From contig CM065711.1 in the NCBI GenBank assembly GCA_017654935.2, positions 31,974,871-32,038,870 of the forward strand: 64,000 bases of DNA, in the 5' to 3' direction. Below the pieces are notes generated by a model, which did no database searches, was not told the DNA's origin, and worked only from the letters and a program-made list of their open reading frames with translations. The position numbers and the translations under genes are program-made. The stretch's first letter is position 1. Each line of letters opens with the position of its first letter. This DNA comes from Phymorhynchus buccinoides. Taxonomy: Eukaryota; Mollusca; Gastropoda; Neogastropoda; Raphitomidae. Of the stretch, positions 13,901 through 26,200 are shown piece by piece.

Positions 13901-16063
13901 TTATATTATATGCACTTAATTCAGTGATGTTAAAACGCTGTGCATATTTCTGCAGATGCGTGGCGCCACCTATGCTGGGCAGATCTTGCAGTCGTTCGGA
14001 GGTGTGGGTCGTAACGTTGCCGACTGCATGAGTCGACTGGGGAACCCCCCGCTGTTTATCTCGGCTGTTGGTGATGATGTGCACGCTGATTCCTTGAAGA
14101 ACAACTGCTCTCACATGGTGAGTACTGCAGCCTTGGGGACATGGTGAATATCAGAATCAGCATCGGAATCAGCATTGTGTTTAATTGGTATCAAAACTAT
14201 ATACCGTAATTTTTTGACTATAAGGTGATATTTTTGTCTCCAATTTCGACCTATGCGCCTAATAAACGAGGGCGCCCTATTAGTGAACCAAGTCGTGAGA
14301 AGAGAGGCAATGATTGCCGTGTTCAGTACAGTCTACTGTGAGTCAAACATCAAAAGTGGTCACGAGTTGCCGATACGACGAATAATAGCGTTAAAATGCT
14401 TCAAAATCCCTTTTATCGTCCGAGATACCGTCCGACAGATGCCACAACCCTTCATTGGTTGTAAAAAGCATCGTTGTAGAGCTTAAAATTACATAATTCT
14501 ACCAGTTTTCGCGAAGAAAAGTACTAACACAACAAAACGGAAGTCGCAGAAATGGAAGTTCAATTATTTGAGAAGGGAGCCAACTCTCGTTTATGACATC
14601 AGTAATGGTGGTCGGTAAGCGTTTACAGGACGTGTACGGGCTTCAAACTTCGACTTTCTTTTGCAAAGTGTGTATCGCCTTATAAACAGCCTTTTACTTT
14701 ATTTCTTCAGAATTGCCCTATTCGCCTTATACACAGCAGCGCCTAATGATCCGAAAAACACGGTAGCTGTTGTAAACCCTAAAAGGAATCCCAATAATAA
14801 AAACGGTGCTGTTCATTGGTTTATTCGCTACAATTAAGTTTGTGTGATCTGCATGAAAAGCTGGATCTAAATCTGAGCAACTGCCTGAAGACAGTCACAT
14901 ACCATAAAACTGTAAATCACGCAGAAACAGATGCCTGAAAACACTTGTTAATATTCCTTATTTTCACAACACGTGTGATTTTATTATGCATGTATTTTAA
15001 GATGATAAATTTTCAATAGGCAAATTTATTTTTTTATTTAAATTAATGTATTTATGACAAATCAACTGGAAGAATTTGTGTGGTCAAAATCCAAGCATCC
15101 ATTCAATTTCGTCCAGTGTCTCACTACTGAGGGGCTTACAGGTGCCACAGTAGATTTTTGACCCTCTTGATAAAATGACACTGGAGGCCTTTTCTTTTGT
15201 TTTCCGACCACACACAATATTATTTTAATAAAAAATAAACACATATCCAGCTATTCTATTAATTCATTTCAAACTACAAGTCACTGTGCTTTGCTCTTTG
15301 TCTTTGGATGAAATTGCATGTTATGCCTGGACGAAATTGCATGGCGTATGGACGGAATTGCATTGCAGATGTTTGACTTGTTTGCAGCCATTTTCTGATG
15401 AATATTCATGAGAAAGCCGTAAACGGTTTCGTTAAACCGCTTTCTGATTGATCGATTCTATTAATGAACTGAAGATAGGACTCAGATGCAGCATCTACAA
15501 GCCGGAATATGTCGAAACGTAAGGTAACTGTCACGCTCTGCCGTCCTACATGGTGAACTTCCATGGTGGCTGTCCTGAGATGACATAACTGTTGACAGGA
15601 CTAAAAACTACCAACCAACCAGCCAACCAACCAACTAACCAACCAACCAACTAACCAACCAATCAACCAACCAACCAACCAAACAGCCAGCCAGCCAACC
15701 CACCCACCAACCAATCAACCAACTAACCAAACAGCCAGCCAGCCAACCAACCAACCAACCAACTAAACAACCAAACAATCAACCAACTAACCAAACAACC
15801 AAACAGCCAGCCAGCCAACCAACCCACCAACCAACCAACTAACCAACCAACCAATCAACCAACTAACCAAACAGCCAGCCAGCCAACCAACCCACCCACC
15901 AATCAGCCAACCAACTAACTAAACCATTATGGTGCAATTTAGTGTGAGAAGATCTCTTTGAAAAAATGTATCTTGTACTTAGGCTGTTTGCAATCAAATA
16001 TGGAGATAAATAGAAAGCAATCAGTGTGTGTGTGTGCGTGTGCATGTGTGTGTGTGTGTGCGT

Positions 16064-16095
<32 letters not shown>

Positions 16096-16105
16096 ATGTG
16101 TGTGT

Positions 16106-16137
<32 letters not shown>

Positions 16138-19100
16138 ATGCATTGGAAAGGCTGCTTATAGTGGACTGTCCCTAGATATTTCAATGAGAAATTTTTGTGC
16201 ATGATCTGTACGGTTAGCTGTTCTCTAGATTTTTCTTGGGGGGGGGGGGGGGGGGCGTATGTGTATGTGCACAGTTTGCGTGATTTGTCACAAATTCGTT
16301 GCTAAAGGGCCACCCTGACGGATGAGTTTTTGTAAGAAACACGTCCAGATCACCAGGAAAACACCCTTTACAGAGATTGCAACACTCACTTTGCTCTGGT
16401 TTCCTTGAAATCAAACCGATAAATTGGCGGTTCCTCCTTGGCGGAGGTGCTGGAAGTCAAAATTATTTCACCCAAAGAGAAGGCGTGTGCCGTCTCTTTT
16501 CTAATGGCCGCCTGCGTTTAGACCAAATCGTTTGCACGAAATTTTCGCAATACAAGCCTTTTTATTCTTTTTTGTTTTAATTTTATGCAGTTTATCTAAA
16601 GGAGTTTCGCTCACAACAAAGGAAATAGCTCCTTTTTTTTTTACTCCACTACAATAAAAGAAAAAGCTTCTACCACAAGTAGTGACCTCCACTCACCCCA
16701 TCCAAAATGGCTACTCTCTCCAGCATATCCGCCAAGGAGGAATCGCCGTTTTGACGGTTTGATTTCTAGGAAACCAGAGCAAAGTGAGTGTTTTCCGATC
16801 CTTGAAAGGGTTGTCTTTCTGGTGATCTCGACGTGTTCCTTGCAAAAGCTCATCCGTCAGGGTGCACCTTTAATCTAAGATCCCTTTTGCCGCAGGATTT
16901 GCGGGCCCTGCATCTGATAGAGGGCGCCACCACCCCCACCTACTGCCCGGTGCTGACCAGCAGCGGTCATCTGATGTTTGGCATTGGAGACATGGATCTA
17001 CACTCCTCAGTGACCCCTGACCTGGTGAGTCTGTTGCTGCCCGGGGCGCATCCCCACTCCAGCGAGTTTATGTTTTACGTTCTCTCGACTGAAGTCATAT
17101 GGGACTGAAAAAACCCGGCGAGTTTATCCCCACTCCTACCTATTGTCCAGTTTTATATGGGTGCTACTCTTTCAGTTTTACACTGATTTCAGTATTTTTT
17201 ATTTTACCAGAAACTGAACTTCAGTTTTTTTTAATTCATCACCAATTTTTTTATTTAATGGACCACAAGCAATTTGGGGCATTTTGAACTTGATTGTTCT
17301 ATCTTGGAAGTTTACAAAGGCAATGTCATAATTTTACAAGGCTTATCGAACTGTCTCTGTCTATCATTTTAACTGTCTGTCTATCTCGTTATCTCTCTCT
17401 CTTAACCTGCCCCCCTGAATCGTCCGACGGGGCTCTGCCCCTATACCCTGCCGGGGGGGCCATGGGTCCCTGGACCCCTGCCTTTCAGGGTTTTTTTCAT
17501 TTTGGGGGAGTGGCACCCATGGTTTAACAAGCAACAGTTATTTGATGTTTGGAGACATGGAGTTAATTCTCTAGTTTCTCTCGCGATTTAGTAAGTCCAA
17601 ATTGCCCACTGCCCAGGTACCCCCCCCCCCCCCCCCCCCCCCTTTCCCATTTACCATCTTGTTTTAGCTCTCTTGGCACCATGAGCCTCGATCGGGGCTC
17701 CCCCGGACAAGCACTGTGGGCCACGATCGTGGCTCAGTTCATATTTCGCGCTGAACTTTGGCCAATCCAATAAGCGAATACAGCTAACCAGTCAGAAAGC
17801 TCGTAGCATTCGTATTTCGACTTCCTGCTGTCTGAATCTACATTTTATTGATCGGTTTGCATTTGTTTGTGTGAAAATGAGTGATGAAAGTAGTGAGGAT
17901 GAGGATGAGTATGCTGCCGATAGCTACTCTGATGCAGACTAGGAAGGTAATTAGGCTTGTATTCATGTTCCAAAGTGAAGGAAAAGGGTTCGACTGCTTG
18001 GTTTTGTGATGTCTGACACGAATAGCAGTGACAGATCATCGTGGGATGGGGGTGGGGGTGAGGTTAGCTGCAGCCACTGTGAAAGCGCTTTACTGGATTA
18101 CTGCTGTCACCATATTCAAGGCAAGTTGTTTTCTTTGTTTTCATTGCAAAATTCAAGCTTTCTTCTTTCTAAACGTGTATAGGTTTCCCAGTCAAATGTT
18201 TGTATGAGAGATGAAAAGTGAAAATAAGAAGTACCGGTTGACGTTTCTGCAGTCTTCAATTATAAGCCTGTCTTTAAGCTTACGTTTTTAACTTTTACGT
18301 CGTGCCCAGAGGGCTAATCCATTGTCATCTCGTGGTTGGAATTGCAGATGTGGAGTTACGCTCCCTTGTTTCCTCTGATTCGGCAAGTCTGTCGTTGGTC
18401 TAGGGTACATACTTTCCTTACACCCCCCCATGGGGATACCGGGGGGTCTTTTGTATAAATAGTTCCCCCACCTTCTGGAAGTTCTGTGCTTGTAACTTCC
18501 TCTAATCTGTCACCCTCCTTGACTCTGCCTTTTCCCTTTGCTTACTGTCATCTGCTATCTTTCTGCTTTACCTGCCTGATTCTCCTGCCTTTTCTTCCAG
18601 AAATAATTTCAGAAAGATTTCTTCCAGCCAAAGTCGGACTTGCTGGGCCTAACTATTTCTTAGTTAGGCTCATAACGGCAGCATGGCGCATCTGCGCTCA
18701 TATTTGACTGGAAACTGTCTGAGTGAAAGGAGATACTTTCCTCAGATACTGGATAATTGTCATTATGAGTCTGTAGCCTACGTTTCCTCGGACAAGACTT
18801 AGGCTACTACTATTTGTGTGTGCATGGGTGCGTGCGTGCATTCGTGTGTGTGTGTGTGTGTGCTAGTGTGCTTGTGTTCATGTAGGGCTCCCAATCGTCC
18901 CGCAAAACAAGGGGTCCCAGGGACTCCTTCACTTACAGCATAGAGGGTTCCTAGAAGCGGGATAGAGGGTCCCAGTGGCATTGCGAATGCTAAAAAGAAT
19001 TTTTTCTCGTGCATCCCTGGGACATTCTTTTAGAGGGTCCTTTAGAATGTTAGTACTTCTTAGACCCCCGAATGGGGGTCCCTGGGAGCCCTGTCATGTG

Positions 19101-19193
19101 TGTGTGTGTGTTCCAGATATCACAGTACAAAATAGAACTGTCTACAACTCATATCGTGTGTGTGGATGGAAATTTTCCCTGCCGTTATTGACA

Positions 19194-19280
<87 letters not shown>

Positions 19281-19816
19281 TGTCTGTCTGTGTGTGTGTG
19301 TGTGTGTCTGTCTGTCTGTGTGTGTTTGTGTGTGTCTGTCTGTCTGTCTGTGTGTGTGTGTGTGTGTCTGTGTGTGTATTTGTGTTCATGTGTGTGTGTG
19401 TTCCAGATCTCGCATTACAAAAAAAGAACTGTCTACATCTCCTCTAGTGTGTGTGGATGGGCGGTAACGTTTCCCCTGCCGTTATTGACAGATTGTGTGT
19501 GTGTGGGGGTGGGGGTGGGGTTGTGTGTGTGTGTGTGTGTGCATGTGTGTGTGTGTGTGTGTGTATTTGTGTTCATATATATGTCTGTGTTCCAGAGTTC
19601 GCAGTACAAAAAAGAACTGTGTAAATCTCTAGTGTGGATGGGCGGTAACTTTGTTACCCCCGCTGTTATTGACAGATTGTGTGTGTGTGTGTGTGTGTGT
19701 GCTTGCTTGTGTTCATGTGTGTGTGTGTGTGTTCCATATTTCACAGTACACAAAATAACTGTCTACAACTCCTCTAGTGTGTGTGGATGGCAATTTTCCC
19801 CCTGCCGTTATTGACA

Positions 19817-19853
<37 letters not shown>

Positions 19854-19864
19854 TGTGTGTGTGC

Positions 19865-19903
<39 letters not shown>

Positions 19904-22900
19904 TGTGTTAATGTGTGTGTGTGTGTGTTCCAGATCTCGCAGTACACAAAAGAACTGTCTTCAGCTCCCATCGTGTGTGTGGACGGCAATTTTTCCCCTG
20001 CCGTCATTGAGCAAGTCTGTGGGATCTGCAGTGCTGCCGGGGTGCCTGGTACGTGAACAGGAGGTGGTTTATGTAGCGAATATTCATATAACACTGAATG
20101 TGTGGAAGATGCTCCTCTTGACTACCTCTCTTCTCTCCTCTCTGCCTGCATACACCTGATTTAAGATTGTAGACTTTTAACTGACTTTAATCACGTTGAT
20201 CTTTGTGACATTTCTTCAGTTTGCTTCAAGCCCACCGACATCCGCAAGGCGTGCAAACCTCTGCAAGCATCAGCATGAACATCTGATTTAAGATTGTAGA
20301 CTTTTAACCCTTTCACTGCCAATGTCGCATTTTTGCACCGCAATGATTTATCACCCATGTCACTTACACTCTTGAAATCAGGGTCTGTTATTCGATTATA
20401 TTGCGTTCCTGAATTAGGGCAGTAAGGATTGACCCTTTTCTAAATGGGCCACCGAGAAATCCCACAATATTGCAGACGAAATCTTTTCTATAGCCAAGTA
20501 AGTTTACTGGAAATGTTTGGCTCAAAGATGGCTGGCGGTGAAAGAGTTAACTGACTTTAACCCTTTCACCACCAACATCACATTTTTGCACCACAATAAT
20601 TTAACACCCATGTCACTAAAAGGCATCAAATCAGGGTGTGTTATCCAAAGACCCTGTTCTCTTAATTTTGGGAGGCAAGGATAGGTCTTACTTTAAATAT
20701 GTCACAAAGTAATCTCCAATATTAGATTTCTTTCTCTACCCAGGTAAGCTTAATGGTATTTTTTGGCTGTAAAATGGCTGGCGGCGAAAGGGTTAATTAT
20801 AAATCACAACATGTGGGTAATCACGTTGATCTTTGTGACGTTTCTCCAGTGTGGTTCGAGCCCACCGACATCCACAAGGCGTGCAAACCTCTGCAAACAT
20901 CGGCCCGGACAACACCTGATTTAAGATTGGTAGACTTTTAACTGTCTTTAATCACGTTGATCTTTGTGACGTTTCTCCAGTGTGGTTCGAGCCCACCGAC
21001 GTCCACAAGGCGTACAAACCTCTGCAAACATCGGCCCGGACAACACCTGATTTAAGATTGGTAGACGTTTAACTGTCTTTAATCACGTTGATCTTTGTGA
21101 CGTTTCTCCAGTGTGGTTCGAGCCCACCGACGTCCACAAGGCGTACAAACCTCTGCAAACATCGGCCCGGACAACACCTGATTTAAGATTGGTAGACGTT
21201 TAACTGTCTTTAATCACGTTGATCTTTGTGACGTTTCTCCAGTGTGGTTCGAGCCCACCGACGTCCACAAGGCGTACAAACCTCTGCAAACATCGGCCCG
21301 GACAACACCTGATTTAAGATTGGTAGACTTTTAACTGTCTTTAATCACGTTGATCTTTGTGACGTTTCTCCAGTGTGGTTCGAGCCCACCGACATCCACA
21401 AGGCGTGCAAACCTCTGCAAACATCGGCCCGGACACAGCTGACCTACATTTCCCCCAACCTGAACGAGTGTGGCTCCATCTGGTCAGAAATGACGGGAAG
21501 ATGTGCACGTAAGTTGTCTCCCTTTATTTCTGTTTTTTTTCTCTCGTTCTTAGTTCCCCTGCGCAGCTTGGACATGTGACACCATTGTCGTAACAAATTT
21601 GGTGTGTTCGTGTAGATTGGGTCAAGGTCATTTATGGTGCAAACCTGCAGAGATGTGCGTGACCCTGACCTTACCCAGATAAGCATGCTAGGCCACTTTG
21701 TAGTTGCTCGGTTACAGCCTACTAGGCTTGTTGTTGTTTTGATTTCATTTAAAAATCACTTCTTGAGGAGCCATGTTGAGCGGGTAAAGCTACTGTTTTG
21801 TAATCTGAAATTCCCCTTGGGGATACCGGGGGGTCTTTCGTACAAATAGTTCCCCCACCTTCTGGAAGTTCTGTGCTTGTAACTTCCACTAATCTACCAC
21901 TCTCTTTGACTCTGCCTTTTCCCTTTGCTTTCTATCATCTACTATCTTTCTGCCGTACTGGCCCATTCTCCTGTCTTTTTTTCAAAAAAGTCTTCCCAAG
22001 TTTCTCCTTTGAGCTCCTCCGAAATCGGAATATGTGTTGGCTGTATGCAGCGGGGAGACCAGTGAAAACTGAAAACCGGACACATACGTACCTCACCCAT
22101 TATGGCCATATGGCCTGGGAATGCAGGAGAAGAAGAAGAAGAAGAAGTAATCTGAAAGATTTGGGGGGTGGGGTGGGGGAGGGTGTTTCGAATCCTATTC
22201 ATTTTTGTGCTGTATCCTTCGACCATTGATATGTTGCGTGGGTATTTCTTTAATTATTTTTTTTTTTCATCATACAGCGGTAGTGTCAGAGTCATCTCCC
22301 TTACAGGAAGTGGTGTCGGTTGCCGTGGGTTACTGCGGCGACCTGCTACGCCATTTCCCTGTTGTCATGGTTACCCTGGGAAGGCATGGAGTGGTCCTTG
22401 GATACAGAGAGGAGCGGGTACTTTTCCTTTATTATTTTGCTGCGTATTCATTGTCAGAAAAAGTGTGCGGTATACTTTAATAGTGAAATAAGGAAAGGTA
22501 ACTCTCTGTAATTAAGTCCCTTCACCAAAGTTTATTTCCGGCACCAAATCGCCTAGCAAGGCGTAAGCGACAGCCACATGAAGACAGACCCAGGTTCATC
22601 CTCAAAAAAAGGATGACCCAGGTCTGCCCATATGATCGATCATCACCCACACTTTATAATGAGGCTTTATACTGAAAATTATCTTCCCTGATTCGTCACT
22701 AGGTGGCGCTTGCACTTAGGCCCTAAAGCCTGCACGGCCTGGGCATCCATTGTTGCTAGGTCTACTCTCGCTCTCTAGCTTATGTCTCTCTCTCTCTCTT
22801 TCTTCCTCTTTCTCTCTCTCTCTCTGTGTCTCTCTCTCCCTCCTCTCTCTGTCTCTCTCTCTCCCTCCTTCTATCTCTCTCTCTCTCTCTCACACACACT

Positions 22901-23214
22901 GTCTTTGTCTCTCTCTCTCTCTGTCTCTCTCTCTCTCCTTCTATCTCTCTCTCTCTCACACACACGCTCTCTTTGTCTCTCTCTCTCTGTCTCTCTCTCC
23001 CTCCTTCTATCTCTCTCTCTCTCTCTCTCACACACACTGTCTTTGTCTCTCTCTCTCTCTCTCTCTCTCCCTCTATCTCTCTCTCTCTCACACACACACG
23101 CTCTCTCTTTGTCTCTCTCTCTGTGTGTCTCTCTCTCCCTCCTTCTATCTCTCTCTCTCACACACACATGCTCTCTTTGTCTCTCTCTCTCTCTCTCTCT
23201 CTCTCTTCCTCCTA

Positions 23215-23245
<31 letters not shown>

Positions 23246-23251
23246 TTCCTC

Positions 23252-23296
<45 letters not shown>

Positions 23297-26200
23297 CTCT
23301 CTCTCTCTCTCTCTCTCTCAAGTGAACAGAGGGCCTCACATGAAAGCGCCACCTACATAAAATGATCGCCCTTGGGCGGCCTTTTGGCTAAGACAGGATT
23401 CAGGAACATAAATTTTTCTTTATACCCTGGTTGGTTTGTCAGCCCGTCGTACATGACGAAAGCCGATACGCGATGTTAAACTGAACTTCCATCCCATCCG
23501 CAGCACGAAGAAGCAGCATAAAGCCTCATTGCAACTGATCAACATGTATAGGTTGACAAACTAACCTCTCAGCTGCTCTCTCTATGATATACCCAAAGAT
23601 ATTCTAAAAGGGTAAGATGGATTACTTAAAAGCTCGGCGAACCGGGCTGATAGAGTTATCGTTAATGCGGACGTGTACACTATTCACAGTGGAGGCTATC
23701 CAAGAACTCGAACTGGAACTTGAACGGAGAATTCAACTGGCCTATCGATGTGTAAAATGTGTCACGTTTCAAAGGGACATAACCAGTGTTTCTGTCCTCA
23801 CTACTCATATAGGGAAAAGAGACCGGATGTTTATCTTCCCCTGTATAGTCTTTGATATACCCTAATTTATGTTTTTGTTTTTCTTTTCCAGATAATCCAG
23901 AATGTGTGTCATTACATGTTTGTTTTCATTTCATCTTGCCCAAACGTTAACTCATTCGCATCGCAGCGATTTTGAATTATTCAAAAAACCTTGCAAATCA
24001 CTCCAGCCGTACACACAAACAAAACATACATAAACAAAAGGAGAAATGAAGGAAGATTACGGGTTTTTACTTCAGGTTTAGACATAGGGTAGTGGTAGAT
24101 CAGGCTTTAAAAAAAAATATATATAGACTTTATTTAGAAAAACTCCACACCGATTGGTTTCCCCCCACAACAAACCACTACAAAAGCAAAGTCAGAGGCA
24201 AAATTGTGGCCTATGGGAACGAAGCGAGTTTAGAAGTGACCAAGGTATGGTGTGCACACAGATTTACTTCCCTGGAAGCAAATGCATAAAATTGACAGCT
24301 GTCTATTAATTCTGGAAATATTTGTCCGGAACGACTTGAATGAGTTAAAAAAAGCAAACCCAAAGATTACCAGGACGCTTAGTCTTGTGTCAGAGAACAA
24401 ATCAACATATAATATACACTTCAGCATCATTCTTGTGGGCATAAAGTGATAAATACCAATACTTTGAGTTAACAAGGGCATTACCGGCTTGTTGATTTCA
24501 GATGGATCCTGACAGTAGATGTTCGGTTCGCCATTATCCCGCCACCCCTCCGGGGTTTCCAACTACATCCGTTGTTAGCGTGTCAGGGGCTGGAGACTGG
24601 TTAGTGTGTGTGTGTATGTGTGCGTGTGTGTATGTGTGTGTATGTGTATGTGTGCATGCTGTGTGTGTGTGTGTGTGTTTGCATGCTGTGTGTGTGTGCA
24701 TGCTGTGTATGTGTGTGTGTATGTGTGTGTGCATGCGTGTGTGTGTGCATGCATGTTTGTGTGCATGCATTGCAATTCTTACTCCATCTTAAATGTTTAT
24801 GCACTTACTTTGTAATGACTCAAGATCACCTGTAGAGTAGAGAGGCACAGTGGTAGCGCGTTCGCCTCGTGTCAAGTAAACCCGGGTTCGAACCTGGGTA
24901 CAGGGGATTTTTCCTCTCACTTTACACTAGGCATTACGGTCTGAACGTGGAGTCTTTCAGGCGAGACGATAAACCGAGGTCCCGTGTGTGCACTCAGCAC
25001 ACGTTAAACCCAGTGGCAACGAAAAAGTTGTCATTTGGTCAAAATGTACCCCCACCCCCTTCCTTCCTCATCAGTCACACAAAAAATCGCATGCAAAAAA
25101 ATAATAAATTGGGTGGCGCGCCTCTGGCTGCGACGCGCTCTCCAGGTGGGAGCAACCCGAAATTTCACAGAGACGCCTCTGTGACTATAAAGTACCTAAT
25201 ACATTTAACCCCTTCACTGCATTCATTTTAAAATTAAATTATTTAATGTGGCGGTACCATAGCCGATGAGGTTTAACCGAGGCGTGGTTACCGCTGCACC
25301 TATCTATATTGTTAAAAACTCGGGACTTTACTGGTGTTGCACTGCCTCCGGGCATTGCAGCCAGTATTGTTCCCACCATCTTTGTATTTACAAATGTCCC
25401 CGTATGTGTCTATGACCGAGAGGACGTGAAGCATCATTTTCACTACACCCCTTCACTGCCAGAGGAAAACTAACATCATCGATTTTCTTAGTATTAAATT
25501 TAAAAGAGACCTGTTAGACTCAATCTGATAAAATGGTCTAGAGATATGCACATATCTTTCCTGACTTGTCTAAACCAAAAAACATCAAAAGTTATGACAT
25601 CACCCCCCACCCCCCACCCCCCCAGGGGCAGACAGTGAGAGGGTTACAGTGTAAAGAAAATGAATAACTTAAAAGCCTAATATTTCAGGAGCACGCTATT
25701 AGGGTCTGCAACGAACACCTTTTGCAAGAGTGAATGCCCTTGGTGGGTGGGGGGAGATGGTTCAGTACTGACCAAACAAGGGGATAACTCTCGCCAATAA
25801 CCCTATTTGATGCCACTAAATGGCTGCCTTTCGCAAGAGTGAACGCCTTTGTCAGTACTGACCAGCAAGGGCATCACTCTCACTGTCAAGGGCGTTAATA
25901 ACCCTAGTTGCAGAGGCCTATAAGCGCTAGCTTGTTGATGCTCTCTTTTGCTTTCTGTTATATGTGTTGTAAATATTAAAGATTTGTTTAAGCCGAAAGC
26001 CTTGGAATCTTTCTGAGTGATGAGGTTGAAGTCGTAAATAATAAAAATGAGAGATGCATAAACAGGCATGGTAGTGGGGGCAAAGTGGGTTTCGCGGAAG
26101 AATATCCAACCGATTCTGCATTTCATTTGAAAGATGTCGACTCAAACTAAAATGATGAAGTTGGGCGTCAAAATGAAGAAGAAGAAGAAGAAAAAGAAGC

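Larger units (their letters stand above)
20218..21373 (+). pseudogene. Truncated copies of exon 10, four of them in a 131-bp tandem array
   Basis: Four units start their exon part at 20850, 20981, 21112 and 21243, spaced exactly 131 bp, followed by the intact exon at 21374. Each keeps the TTTCTCCAG acceptor and the first 64 bp of the exon ([17 protein letters not shown]), then diverges to a shared tail with a stop. An older diverged copy lies near 20218-20275. Two CCCTTTCACCGCC MITEs sit between the old copy and the array. Confidence 0.92.

Noticed and set aside
15465..15530. A hammerhead-like core (CTGAAGA ... GTCGAAAC)
   Set aside because: The hairpin between the two core boxes and the third stem could not be paired convincingly by eye.
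22750..23365. Open frames of about 190 codons in the CT tract
   Set aside because: They are poly-Ser/Leu translations of a CT microsatellite.
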